Positions 9,510 through 17,218 of a DNA stretch of 64,000 nucleotides are shown here, in pieces (the stretch's first letter is position 1; each line of letters begins with the position of its first letter). The position numbers and the translations under genes were made by a program. The stretch spans positions 2,728,001 through 2,792,000 of the forward strand of contig NZ_CP033107.1 of the NCBI RefSeq assembly GCF_003856975.1, read 5' to 3'. Source of the stretch: Plantibacter sp. PA-3-X8. GTDB taxonomy: Bacteria > Actinomycetota > Actinomycetes > Actinomycetales > Microbacteriaceae. The notes under the pieces are model-generated. The model searched no databases and had not been told where the DNA came from. It was given only the letters and a program-made list of their open reading frames with translations.

Positions 9510-10241
9510 ATGTCTTCCACCGTTCGCGTCATCCACCGTTCTCCGCTCCGTGCCGCAGGGCGCACCCTGCTCGTCACGGCAGCGCTCAGCGCCAGCGCGG
9601 TGCTCTGCCTCACCGGCGCTGGTGCTGCCGTCGCCGCCTCGGCGCCGGCACCGCTCACGCTGCGCGACACCGCCGGCGCCGCGGTCACGTCAGGTGACGC
9701 GCGCGCCGTCCCGTCGTTCGGCTCCGCGGTGCTCGCCGCGGGCTGCCCAGCCGATGCGGACGACGCCGCCCGACTCTCCGTGACGGCGGGAGGGGTCACC
9801 GTCGTCACGTCTCCGACCGTCACGGTGGCCGCCGGGCAGCCGGTCGAGGTGCCGATGGCCATCTCGTTCCAGGAGGTCGTGGACGGTGGCGTCGAACAGG
9901 GAGATGCGACCCTCGCGCTCGAGTGCCTCGTTCTCGAGTCAGGCATCCCGTCATCGGTGGTCACGGCGGCGACCCTGCCCGTCACGTTCGCCGCGGGAAC
10001 CTGGTCCGTTCCCGGCGCTCAAGTTGAGCCGGTCCCTCCGACGGCCACTCCGACCGCTGGCCCGCCCTTGGGAGGTCCTGGAGCAGGGGCGATCGCGTCG
10101 CCGAGCCCGTCGGCCGCAGCACGACCCTCCGCTGACGGAGACCTGGCGCTGACGGGCTGGCAGCTCGGCGGGGCCGGCGTCGTCGCCGCCGGCCTGCTCG
10201 CGGGCGGAGCCGCCCTGCTCTTGCGCAGGCGTCTCCGGTAA
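9510..10241 (+). CDS. Secreted, wall-anchored protein with LAxTG sortase signal
   Basis: A 243-residue exported protein of unknown function. An N-terminal signal peptide (about residues 1-44, ending AVAASAPAP) is followed by a beta-strand-rich, Thr/Val-rich ectodomain containing two isolated cysteines, then a Pro-rich spacer. The C-terminus has LALTG (212-216), a hydrophobic helix and RRRLR, which is the LAxTG-type sorting signal used by class E sortases in high-GC Gram-positives. The ATG at 9510 has AAAGG upstream. It converges on the ABC exporter. No sortase gene is in this window. Confidence 0.8.
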   Translation: MSSTVRVIHRSPLRAAGRTLLVTAALSASAVLCLTGAGAAVAASAPAPLTLRDTAGAAVTSGDARAVPSFGSAVLAAGCPADADDAARLSVTAGGVTVVTSPTVTVAAGQPVEVPMAISFQEVVDGGVEQGDATLALECLVLESGIPSSVVTAATLPVTFAAGTWSVPGAQVEPVPPTATPTAGPPLGGPGAGAIASPSPSAAARPSADGDLALTGWQLGGAGVVAAGLLAGGAALLLRRRLR

Positions 10242-10278
10242 CCCATCGGCCCGGAGGCTGCGAGGGGGGCGACCGCGG

Positions 10279-12180
10279 TCAGGTCCCGCTCGGTGTCTCC
10301 TCATCCGCTGCCAGGTTCTTCTGGACGGCGAACTGCGTCCGGTGCAACTCTTCGTACCGCCCGCCGGAAGCCAGCAGCTCGTCGTGCGTGCCCCGCTCCA
10401 CGATCGAGCCGTCCTCGACCACGAGGATCAGATCCGCGCTGCGGATGGTTGAGAGCCGGTGCGCGATGACCATCGCCGTCCGGCCTTCGAGGGCCTCGCT
10501 GAGCGCCGCCTGCACCGCCGCCTCCGAGGTCGAGTCCAGTGCCGCTGTCGCCTCATCGAGGATGACGACGCGCGGCTGGGCGAGGAGCAGCCGCGCGATG
10601 GTCATCCGTTGGCGCTCACCACCGGAGAGTCGGTAGCCACGCTCGCCCACCATGGTGTCCAGCTGGTCCGGCAGGGACCGGATGAGCGGTTCGAGCCGCG
10701 CGCGGCGGACGGCGTCCCACACCTCGTCCTCGGACGCCTCCGGACGTGCGAGACGCAGATTGGAGCGGATGGTCTCGTGGAACAGGTGACCGTCCTGCGT
10801 CACCATGCCCAGGGTGTGCCGCATGGAGGCGAAGGCGACATCGCGAACGTCCGTCCCCGCGAGACGCACGGCGCCCTCGTCGACGTCATACAGCCGCGAC
10901 AGCAGCTGCGCGATCGTGGACTTACCCGCTCCCGACGAGCCGACGAGGGCGACGGTCTGCCCCGGCTCGATCCGGAAGGAGACGCCGTGCAGCACCTCCT
11001 CGCCGCCGCGGGTGTCTAACGTCGAGACCTCTTCCAGAGAGGCCAGGGACACCTTGTCCGCCGACGGGTAGGCGAAGTGGACGTCGTCGAACTCGACGGA
11101 CACCGGACCATCGGCGACGGTGACGGCGTCGGGCTTCTCCAGGATGAGCGGTTCCAGGTCGAGCACCTCGAACACGCGCTCGAAGCTGACCACCGCGCTC
11201 ATGATCTCCACCCGGGCGTTCGCGAGGCCGGTCAGCGGTGCGTAGAGGCGGGTGAGCAGGAGCGCCAGGGTGACCACCTCACCGGTGTCCAGTTGCCCGG
11301 CGAGTGCGAGGATGCCGCCGAGGCCGTACACGAGGGCGAGGGCGAGGGCGGAGACGAGCATCAGCGCGGTGAAGAAGACGAACTGCAGCATCGCCGTCCG
11401 GACGCCGATGTCGCGGACGCGGGCGGCACGGACGCGGAACTCCTCAGCCTCCTGATCCGGTCGACCGAACAGCTTGACGAGCGTGGCACCGGGCGCTGAG
11501 AACCGTTCGGTCATCTGCGTGCTCATGGCCGAGTTGTGGTCGGCGGCTTCGCGACGCAGCGCGGCGAGACGGCTACCCATGCGGCGCGCGGGTACCAGGA
11601 AGATGGGGAGCATCACCACGGCGAGGACCGTCACGAGCCATGACGTGCTGAGCATGACGATCAGCGTGAGGATCAGGGCCACGAGGTTCGTGATCACGCC
11701 GGACAGCGTGCCGCTGAAGGCCTGCTGCGCGCCGATCACGTCGTTGTTGAGGCGGCTCACGAGCGCGCCCGTCCTGGTGCGGGTGAAGAACGCGATCGGC
11801 ATCTGCTGCACGTGGTTGAAGACGGCGGTGCGGAGGTCCAGGATCACGCCTTCGCCGATTCGCGCCGAATACCAGCGCGTCACGAGCGACACGGCGGCGT
11901 CCGCCACGGCCACGAGGGCGATGACGACGGCGAGCCGGACGATCGTGGCCACCTCGCCCCGGGCGACGATGACATCGACCACCTGGCCGGCGAGCACCGG
12001 CGTCGCGACCGCGAGGAATGCTCCCGCGACGGAGAGGGCGATGAAGACCAGCAACTTGGACCGGTAGGGCACCGCGAACGTCATGATGCGCCGCACGGAC
12101 TCACGGGAGATGCCGTGCTTCCCGTCCTTGGCGGTCGAGATCTTGTACAGCGAGCTCCAGGCCGCGCTCTCCATGCTCAT
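10279..12180 (-). CDS. ABC exporter half-transporter (fused membrane and ATPase domains)
   Basis: A 633-residue export-type ABC protein, probably working as a homodimer. Six membrane helices span about residues 35-330. The nucleotide-binding domain has Walker A GSSGAGKS (Lys420), Q-loop MVTQDGHLF, signature LSGGERQR (518-525), Walker B VVILDEA (Glu543) and the switch histidine in VIAHRLST. All catalytic motifs are intact, unlike those of the pair near 51-55 kb. The ATG at 12180 has GAGGAG upstream. It belongs to the lipid/multidrug exporter group, and the substrate is not predictable. Confidence 0.9.
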   Translation of the reverse strand: MSMESAAWSSLYKISTAKDGKHGISRESVRRIMTFAVPYRSKLLVFIALSVAGAFLAVATPVLAGQVVDVIVARGEVATIVRLAVVIALVAVADAAVSLVTRWYSARIGEGVILDLRTAVFNHVQQMPIAFFTRTRTGALVSRLNNDVIGAQQAFSGTLSGVITNLVALILTLIVMLSTSWLVTVLAVVMLPIFLVPARRMGSRLAALRREAADHNSAMSTQMTERFSAPGATLVKLFGRPDQEAEEFRVRAARVRDIGVRTAMLQFVFFTALMLVSALALALVYGLGGILALAGQLDTGEVVTLALLLTRLYAPLTGLANARVEIMSAVVSFERVFEVLDLEPLILEKPDAVTVADGPVSVEFDDVHFAYPSADKVSLASLEEVSTLDTRGGEEVLHGVSFRIEPGQTVALVGSSGAGKSTIAQLLSRLYDVDEGAVRLAGTDVRDVAFASMRHTLGMVTQDGHLFHETIRSNLRLARPEASEDEVWDAVRRARLEPLIRSLPDQLDTMVGERGYRLSGGERQRMTIARLLLAQPRVVILDEATAALDSTSEAAVQAALSEALEGRTAMVIAHRLSTIRSADLILVVEDGSIVERGTHDELLASGGRYEELHRTQFAVQKNLAADEETPSGT

Positions 12181-12309
12181 TGCGACTCCTCACGCCCCGC
12201 TGCGCATGAGCACGTCCCCGACCCCGGTCACGACCCGGGTGGCGACGCGAACGCAGACCTGCGAGAGCGTATCAGCCTCGCCGTTCCCGACCTGAACGCT
12301 CTGGCGTCG

Positions 12310-12534
12310 TCAGCGTTCGGCGCGCAGGGCCGTCCACATCACGACGAAGGCGGCGGCGATGCCGAGCACGCTTCCGGCGAGCCCGACGATCATGGCGGGA
12401 TGGCCGGTGTCGGCGAGGCCGATCGAGCAGGCGACCACACCGACGCCGGACGCCATCAGCGCGACGAAGCTGAAGGCGGCGAGGATGAAGCGCTTCGTGG
12501 TCCGGGTGGGATCGGGGGCGGGAGGGAGCGACAT
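12310..12534 (-). CDS. Small two-helix membrane protein, unknown function
   Basis: A 74-residue protein with a short charged N-terminus and two predicted membrane helices (about residues 15-37 and 46-69). The ATG at 12534 has GAGG upstream. It lies on the same strand as the ABC exporter, 129 bases before it, and about 110 bases after the FecCD operon, from which a hairpin seems to separate it. I do not recognise a family. Confidence 0.6.
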   Translation of the reverse strand: MSLPPAPDPTRTTKRFILAAFSFVALMASGVGVVACSIGLADTGHPAMIVGLAGSVLGIAAAFVVMWTALRAER

Positions 12535-12608
12535 CGTGCCTCGTTTCCGCCGTCGCGTGGGCTGCGTCGGCTCTTCGGCATCAGGCTAGAGGGCCGCCGA
12601 TCGATGCG

Positions 12609-12633
12609 GTGAGGGGGTATCCCCGGTCCTCAC
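12609..12633 (-). terminator. Hairpin downstream of iron locus 1
   Basis: GTGAG...CTCAC flanks an inner GGGG-TAT-CCCC hairpin, 10 bases after the end of the second FecCD permease gene. It may end the siderophore-uptake transcript before the small membrane protein gene. There is no T-run, so termination is inferred from position and structure. Confidence 0.4.
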
Positions 12634-12643
12634 GACAGAACGG

Positions 12644-13696
12644 TCACGAGCGTCTCCGGATCTCGTGGACGAGGAGCCAGACGAGGTAACCGCCACCCAC
12701 GATCACGGTGACGACCCCCACCGGCAGCGACGTCGGCAGCAGGTGCTGCGCGACGACGTCGGATGCCAGTAGCACGAGCGCCCCGAGCAGAGCAGACGGC
12801 ACCAGTGCGATGCCGGCGGTGCGGGTGATCCGCTGCGCGATCTGCGGGGCGGCGAGGGCGACGAAGGCGATGGGTCCGGCCGCGCCCGTGACGACAGCCG
12901 TGAGCGCGACGGCGCACGCCACGAGACCGAGCCGCGAACGTTCGACCCGCGAGCCCAGCGCCTTCGCCGCGTCGTCGCCGAGCTCGAGCTGGCGGAGCGA
13001 ACCACCGAGCGGACCGAGGGCGATGATGATGGTCAGGATCACGACTGCGGCCGGAAGCAACTGCGCCCAACCGACGCTGTTCAGCGAGCCGGCACCCCAA
13101 ACGGTGGCGAGCATCGCGACTTCGAGCTTCGCCCGCAGTACGAGGTAGGAGCTGAGCGCCTCGAGCATGGCCGAGACACCGATGCCCACGACGATGAGAC
13201 GGAAGCCCTGGACGCCTCGACGGTAGCTGAGGAGGTAGACCAGCGCTGTGGCGATCAGCCCGCCACCGATGGCGCCGCCCGCGACGGCTGCCGACCCGGC
13301 GCCCGCGCCGATCACGATGGTCACGATGAGACCGCCCGCGTACGATCCCGCAGTGAGCCCGATGATGTCGGGGCTCGCGAGGGGGTTCCGGGTGAGGGAC
13401 TGGAAGATCGCACCGGAGAGCCCGAGGGCTCCTCCGAACAGGAGGGCGGCGAGGACCCGTGGGAGGCGCCATTCGAGCACCACCGTCTGCACCAGGGTGC
13501 TCGGTCCGCCGAGGAACGCCGACGCCACCTCGTCGACCGACAGCGGCAGATCGCCGAGACACAGCGCGAGCAACGCCAGGGCCAAGAGGACCACGCAGAA
13601 CACCCCGCACACGACGATCGTGCGCAGCCGGACACGGAGGGAGAGCGAGCGCCGCCGACACACGACCGCGCGCGGTCCCGTCTCGACCCCGGTCAC
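12644..13696 (-). CDS. FecCD-type siderophore permease (FepG-like)
   Basis: A 350-residue integral membrane subunit of a ferric-siderophore ABC importer. It has the family core (WRLPRVLAALLFGGALGLSGAIFQSLTRNPLASPDIIG) and the ATPase-contact region around LELGDDAAKALG. The GTG start overlaps the stop of the preceding permease gene (GTGA, 13693-13696). With its partner it would form the BtuCD-type heterodimeric channel. No ATPase gene of the FecE/FepC type follows in this locus. Confidence 0.92.
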   Translation of the reverse strand: MTGVETGPRAVVCRRRSLSLRVRLRTIVVCGVFCVVLLALALLALCLGDLPLSVDEVASAFLGGPSTLVQTVVLEWRLPRVLAALLFGGALGLSGAIFQSLTRNPLASPDIIGLTAGSYAGGLIVTIVIGAGAGSAAVAGGAIGGGLIATALVYLLSYRRGVQGFRLIVVGIGVSAMLEALSSYLVLRAKLEVAMLATVWGAGSLNSVGWAQLLPAAVVILTIIIALGPLGGSLRQLELGDDAAKALGSRVERSRLGLVACAVALTAVVTGAAGPIAFVALAAPQIAQRITRTAGIALVPSALLGALVLLASDVVAQHLLPTSLPVGVVTVIVGGGYLVWLLVHEIRRRS

Positions 13697-14700
13697 AGTG
13701 CGCTCGCCTTCGCGCGCCGCACAAGGTGGATCAGCACGGGCGCACCGATGAACGCGGTGACGATCCCGACCGGGACGTCACTCGGCCAGAGGATCACGCG
13801 ACCGATCACGTCGGAGGTGAGCAGCACGGCCGGCGCGATCAGGATCGAGTACGCCACGATCCACCGCTGGTCGGGGCCGACGATCCAGCGCGCGATGTGG
13901 GGCACCATGAGGCCCACGAAGCCGACCGGTCCGGCGATCGCGGTCGCCGCACCCGCCAGCAGGGTGATCGCCACGACGGCGAGCACGCGCGTGCGCACGA
14001 GGCGCGTGCCGAGTGAGGAGGCGAGATCCTCGCCCAGCGCCAGGGCGTTCAGCGACCTCGCACTGAACAGCGCGATGACGACGCCCGCGAGGACGAAGGG
14101 GAGTGCGGGCAGGATGACGTCGAAGCCGCGTTCAACGAAGGACCCGGCGTTCCAGCCGCGGAGCTGCCTGAAGGTGACCGGATCGAGGAGCATCATCGCG
14201 GTCGTGATGCCGCTGAGCACAGCGGCAAGGGCGACGCCGGCGAGGGTCAGCCGGACAGGATCCGCGCCACCACGTCCCGCCGAGCCGATCAGGTAGACCA
14301 GGGCGGTCACGATCAGGGCTCCCAGGAACGCGAACGGGAGGTACTGCACAGGTGTGCGAGCGCCGAGCAGGACACCGATCGCGACGAAGAGCGCCGCGCC
14401 CGCGTCGACGCCGAGGATGCCCGGATCGCCGAGGGGATTGCGGGTGAGGCCCTGGATGAGAGCGCCCGAGACGCCGAGCCCCACACCGACGACGAGTCCG
14501 GCCACGGTGCGGGGGATCCGCAGATCGAGGACGACCAGATCGGTGACGGAGTCATCGGGCCTCGTGAGTGCCTGCCAGACGTCCGTCGGGCCCACGGGGT
14601 GAGACCCCACGAGGACGCTGAGCAGGATCGCGGTCGCGAGTGCCGCGACCGCGATCCCGAGCCCCAGCGAACGGCGCCCGCGAGGGGTGCGGGAGGTCAC
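13693..14700 (-). CDS. FecCD-type siderophore permease (FepD-like)
   Basis: A 335-residue permease partner of the FepG-like subunit. Diagnostic segments are LRIPRTVAGLVVGVGLGVSGALIQGLTRNPLGDPGILG and LALGEDLASSLGTRL. The GTG start at 14700 lies 7 bases after the binding-protein gene and the 3' end overlaps the next permease, so the three genes form one operon. It resembles the FepD-like protein of iron locus 2 in motif layout. Confidence 0.92.
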   Translation of the reverse strand: MTSRTPRGRRSLGLGIAVAALATAILLSVLVGSHPVGPTDVWQALTRPDDSVTDLVVLDLRIPRTVAGLVVGVGLGVSGALIQGLTRNPLGDPGILGVDAGAALFVAIGVLLGARTPVQYLPFAFLGALIVTALVYLIGSAGRGGADPVRLTLAGVALAAVLSGITTAMMLLDPVTFRQLRGWNAGSFVERGFDVILPALPFVLAGVVIALFSARSLNALALGEDLASSLGTRLVRTRVLAVVAITLLAGAATAIAGPVGFVGLMVPHIARWIVGPDQRWIVAYSILIAPAVLLTSDVIGRVILWPSDVPVGIVTAFIGAPVLIHLVRRAKASAL

Positions 14701-14707
14701 CGACGGG

Positions 14708-15775
14708 TCAGCCGTCGACGCTCTGTGGAGCTGTGCCGGCGACGGCGTCCACCAGGCGCGGCACCAACTGCTCGAGGACGTACTTCTGGCTGAGTGGGGT
14801 GAGGAAGTAGATCGCGCCAGCGAGCTCGCCGTCGGTGAAGACCGCGTGCCCGCCGGTCACGGCGTCGAGGCTCGAGGTGGTGCCGAATCCCAGCACCTCC
14901 TGGACGGCATCCGCTGACTCCGTGGCGAAGACGATCACGTCAGCATCGATGACGCCGACGTTCTCCGCGGCGATCTGCGCCTGTCCGCCCTCGCTCGGGA
15001 CGTACTGCTGCAACCCGGGCGTGATCGTGAACCCGAGATCCGTCAGGAAGTCGGTGTTGAGGCCGTCGGGGTAGACCCACAGGTTGCCGTCCCACGGCCC
15101 ACCCTGCGAGAAGGTCGCCGTGAGGCCCGCGAACTCCGGGTGCGCTGCTGCGGCCGCCGCGTAGGCCTCGTCGACGCCGGTGATGAGCGCCTCGCCTTCC
15201 GCCGACCGACCCACGGCTTGGGCGACCATCCTGGTCTGGTCCCGCCAGTCCGCGAAGTAGAGCCCCGCGCCCTCCTCATTGGTCACGGTCGGGGCGATCT
15301 CCGCGAGCTTCCCGTAGTTCTCCTCGGTCATGCCGGCGTTCGTCCCGATGATCAGGTCCGGCCGCAGTGACGCGATCTTCTCGTACTCGAACCCGTCGGT
15401 CGTGGTGAGGACGGTCGGCTCGGCATCGCCCAGGAGGTCCGTCGCCCACGGCCACACCGCATACGGCTGCTCGCCGTACCATTCCGTCGTCGCGATCGGT
15501 GTGACACCCAGTTCGAGGAGGATGTCCTGCTCGGTCAGGCCGACCACGACGATCCGCTGCGGTTCCGACGGGATGATCGTCTCGCCGTACTCGTGCTCGA
15601 TCGTCACCGGGAACGAGTCGCTCGGCTCGGTCGTGTAGTTCGGGTTCTCGGCGGTCGTCGAGGCGGCGCTCGAGCAGGCGGAGAGTGCGACTCCGACGAG
15701 GGCGAGCGCGCTCATCGCGGCAAGGAGGCGAGCGGCCCTCGCGCTCGGGGCGCGGTGGTGCTTCGGAACGATCAT
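14708..15775 (-). CDS. Iron-siderophore substrate-binding lipoprotein
   Basis: A 355-residue FepB/FhuD-type periplasmic-binding lipoprotein that captures the ferric siderophore outside the membrane and delivers it to the FecCD permease. The lipobox LSAC places the modified cysteine at Cys34. The mature protein shows the family strands EYGETIIPSEPQRIVVVGLTE, RPDLIIGTNAG and a long linking helix. I chose the ATG at 15775 because AAGGA stands 4 bases before it; an ATG at 15787 is in frame but overlaps that ribosome-binding site. A DtxR-type iron box lies 39 bases upstream. Confidence 0.92.
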   Translation of the reverse strand: MIVPKHHRAPSARAARLLAAMSALALVGVALSACSSAASTTAENPNYTTEPSDSFPVTIEHEYGETIIPSEPQRIVVVGLTEQDILLELGVTPIATTEWYGEQPYAVWPWATDLLGDAEPTVLTTTDGFEYEKIASLRPDLIIGTNAGMTEENYGKLAEIAPTVTNEEGAGLYFADWRDQTRMVAQAVGRSAEGEALITGVDEAYAAAAAAHPEFAGLTATFSQGGPWDGNLWVYPDGLNTDFLTDLGFTITPGLQQYVPSEGGQAQIAAENVGVIDADVIVFATESADAVQEVLGFGTTSSLDAVTGGHAVFTDGELAGAIYFLTPLSQKYVLEQLVPRLVDAVAGTAPQSVDG

Positions 15776-15813
15776 GGGGTCCTTCATCGGTTCGGCTGGC
15801 GGGATGACGACAG

Positions 15814-15832
15814 TCAGGTTAGCCTTGCCTAA
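15814..15832. promoter_or_regulatory. DtxR/IdeR-type iron box
   Basis: TCAGGTTAGCCTTGCCTAA matches the 19-base DtxR consensus TTAGGTTAGSCTAACCTAA at most positions. It lies between the divergent binding-protein and AraC genes, 39 bases from the former and 54 bases from the latter, so iron-loaded DtxR/IdeR could repress both. Confidence 0.8.
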
Positions 15833-15886
15833 TCGCTTCGCGCTATCGCGCTGAGTGGACAGGACTTGTCGAATGGAGACAGCTGG

Positions 15887-16705
15887 ATGTCTGGTCGCGA
15901 TCACTCGGACGGCGGAATCGAGCTTGTCGGCCCGCTGGATGACGGCGAGAGGACATCGGGGGAATTCCGGCTTTCTCGCTCGCGGGTCGACGCGACGACA
16001 CGGTTCGACGAGCACTCCCACCGCGAAGACCAACTCGCGTGGATGAGCTCCGGCTCGATGGAGGTGTCGGTCCTCGGCGATCGACGGCGAATGCGGCGAG
16101 AGCACCTCGCCTGGATCCCCGCGGGGATGGTGCACGAGATGAGCTTCAGCGAACCCGGAGAGCTCATCAGCGTCTACGCCGACCCGGAACTGCGCCCACA
16201 AGGCGGCCGTTGGAACGGTGCACGGACCGTCCGGGTCGACGACCTCTCGGGAGCGCTGCTGGCGCATCTGCTCGACGCCGACCCGACCGGGCGCCGTCGA
16301 TGGCGGTGCTGGACGCTCCTGGTCGACCTGCTCTCGGCTGCGGCTCGCGACGATGAGGCGTTGGCCATGCCCCGTGAACCGCGTGCGCGTGCCATCGCGT
16401 CGGCCCTGATGGCGGACCCCGCCGACCCGCGCGGACTCGACGATTGGGCGTCGGCGGCGGGCGTCAGCTCGAAGACGATCGGACGGGCGTTCGTGGACGG
16501 CACGGGATGCACCTTCCGCGAGTGGCGGGTCCGCGTGCGCCTGCATGCTGCCGCGGGCATGCTCGGACGGGGTGCCGCCGTGCAGGACGTCGCACCCGCG
16601 GTCGGCTACGAGTCGGTGAGCAGCTTCATCGGGGCGTTCCGGACCCGGTTCTCCGTGACCCCCGCCGTCTACGCCGCGAGGAGCCGCTCGGCGGAGGTCA
16701 ACTGA
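15887..16705 (+). CDS. AraC-family regulator beside siderophore uptake genes
   Basis: A 272-residue regulator with an N-terminal cupin-like sensor domain (FDEHSHREDQLAWMSSGSMEV; HLAWIPAGMVHEM) and a C-terminal double helix-turn-helix (about residues 175-270, with LDDWASAAGVSSKTIGRAF and the AraC signature near VGYESVSSFIGAFR). The ATG at 15887 has GGAGA 7 bases upstream; a TTG at 15866 is an in-frame alternative. It is divergent from the binding-protein gene across an iron box, so it probably activates the siderophore locus in response to the siderophore or a related ligand. Confidence 0.85.
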   Translation: MSGRDHSDGGIELVGPLDDGERTSGEFRLSRSRVDATTRFDEHSHREDQLAWMSSGSMEVSVLGDRRRMRREHLAWIPAGMVHEMSFSEPGELISVYADPELRPQGGRWNGARTVRVDDLSGALLAHLLDADPTGRRRWRCWTLLVDLLSAAARDDEALAMPREPRARAIASALMADPADPRGLDDWASAAGVSSKTIGRAFVDGTGCTFREWRVRVRLHAAAGMLGRGAAVQDVAPAVGYESVSSFIGAFRTRFSVTPAVYAARSRSAEVN

Positions 16706-16797
16706 TGCGATGACGGATGCGGATTCAGGCGACCTGGGGAGAGCGACCGTCTCCGTTGGTCTGGCCGACGCCTCGGCTTCCGCTCTAGGGTGGCCGT

Positions 16798-17124
16798 ATG
16801 GCCCACCCGCACGCACGGCGGGCGACCACTCGGACACGTCTCGTCCTCCGGGTGATCGCCGGTGTCGTCGCCGCCGCGGCCGCGATCGTGTTCCTGCTGG
16901 CGATCTGGATGGTGGTGTCGAGCCGGTTCGGCTGGGACGACCGCGACCTCCACGGGTACAGCCTGCTCTTCGGCACCCCGATCGCACTCTTCGCCGGTCT
17001 GGTCGTGGCGGTCTCGCTGCCGCTGGCTGTGCCGCCGGAGCACCGGAGCCGTACGCGGGCCGTGACCCTGGGAGTGCTTGCGGCGACCGTCGTGCTGCTC
17101 GTCATCGCGGTCGTCACCGCCTGA
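16798..17124 (+). CDS. Small three-helix membrane protein, unknown function
   Basis: A 108-residue protein with a basic N-terminus and three predicted membrane helices (about residues 18-43, 53-77 and 87-107). The ATG at 16798 opens the only sensible frame. It follows the AraC gene by 92 bases on the same strand and converges on the CopD-CtaG gene. I recognise no family. Confidence 0.6.
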   Translation: MAHPHARRATTRTRLVLRVIAGVVAAAAAIVFLLAIWMVVSSRFGWDDRDLHGYSLLFGTPIALFAGLVVAVSLPLAVPPEHRSRTRAVTLGVLAATVVLLVIAVVTA

Positions 17125-17218
17125 TTCCGCCCAGCGCGACCCCTCCCGACGGAGTCTCAGCGTTCAACCGGCTCCGGGGGTGGGCCGTCGGCGTCGCGTC
17201 GGGTCGGTGCGTGTGTGG

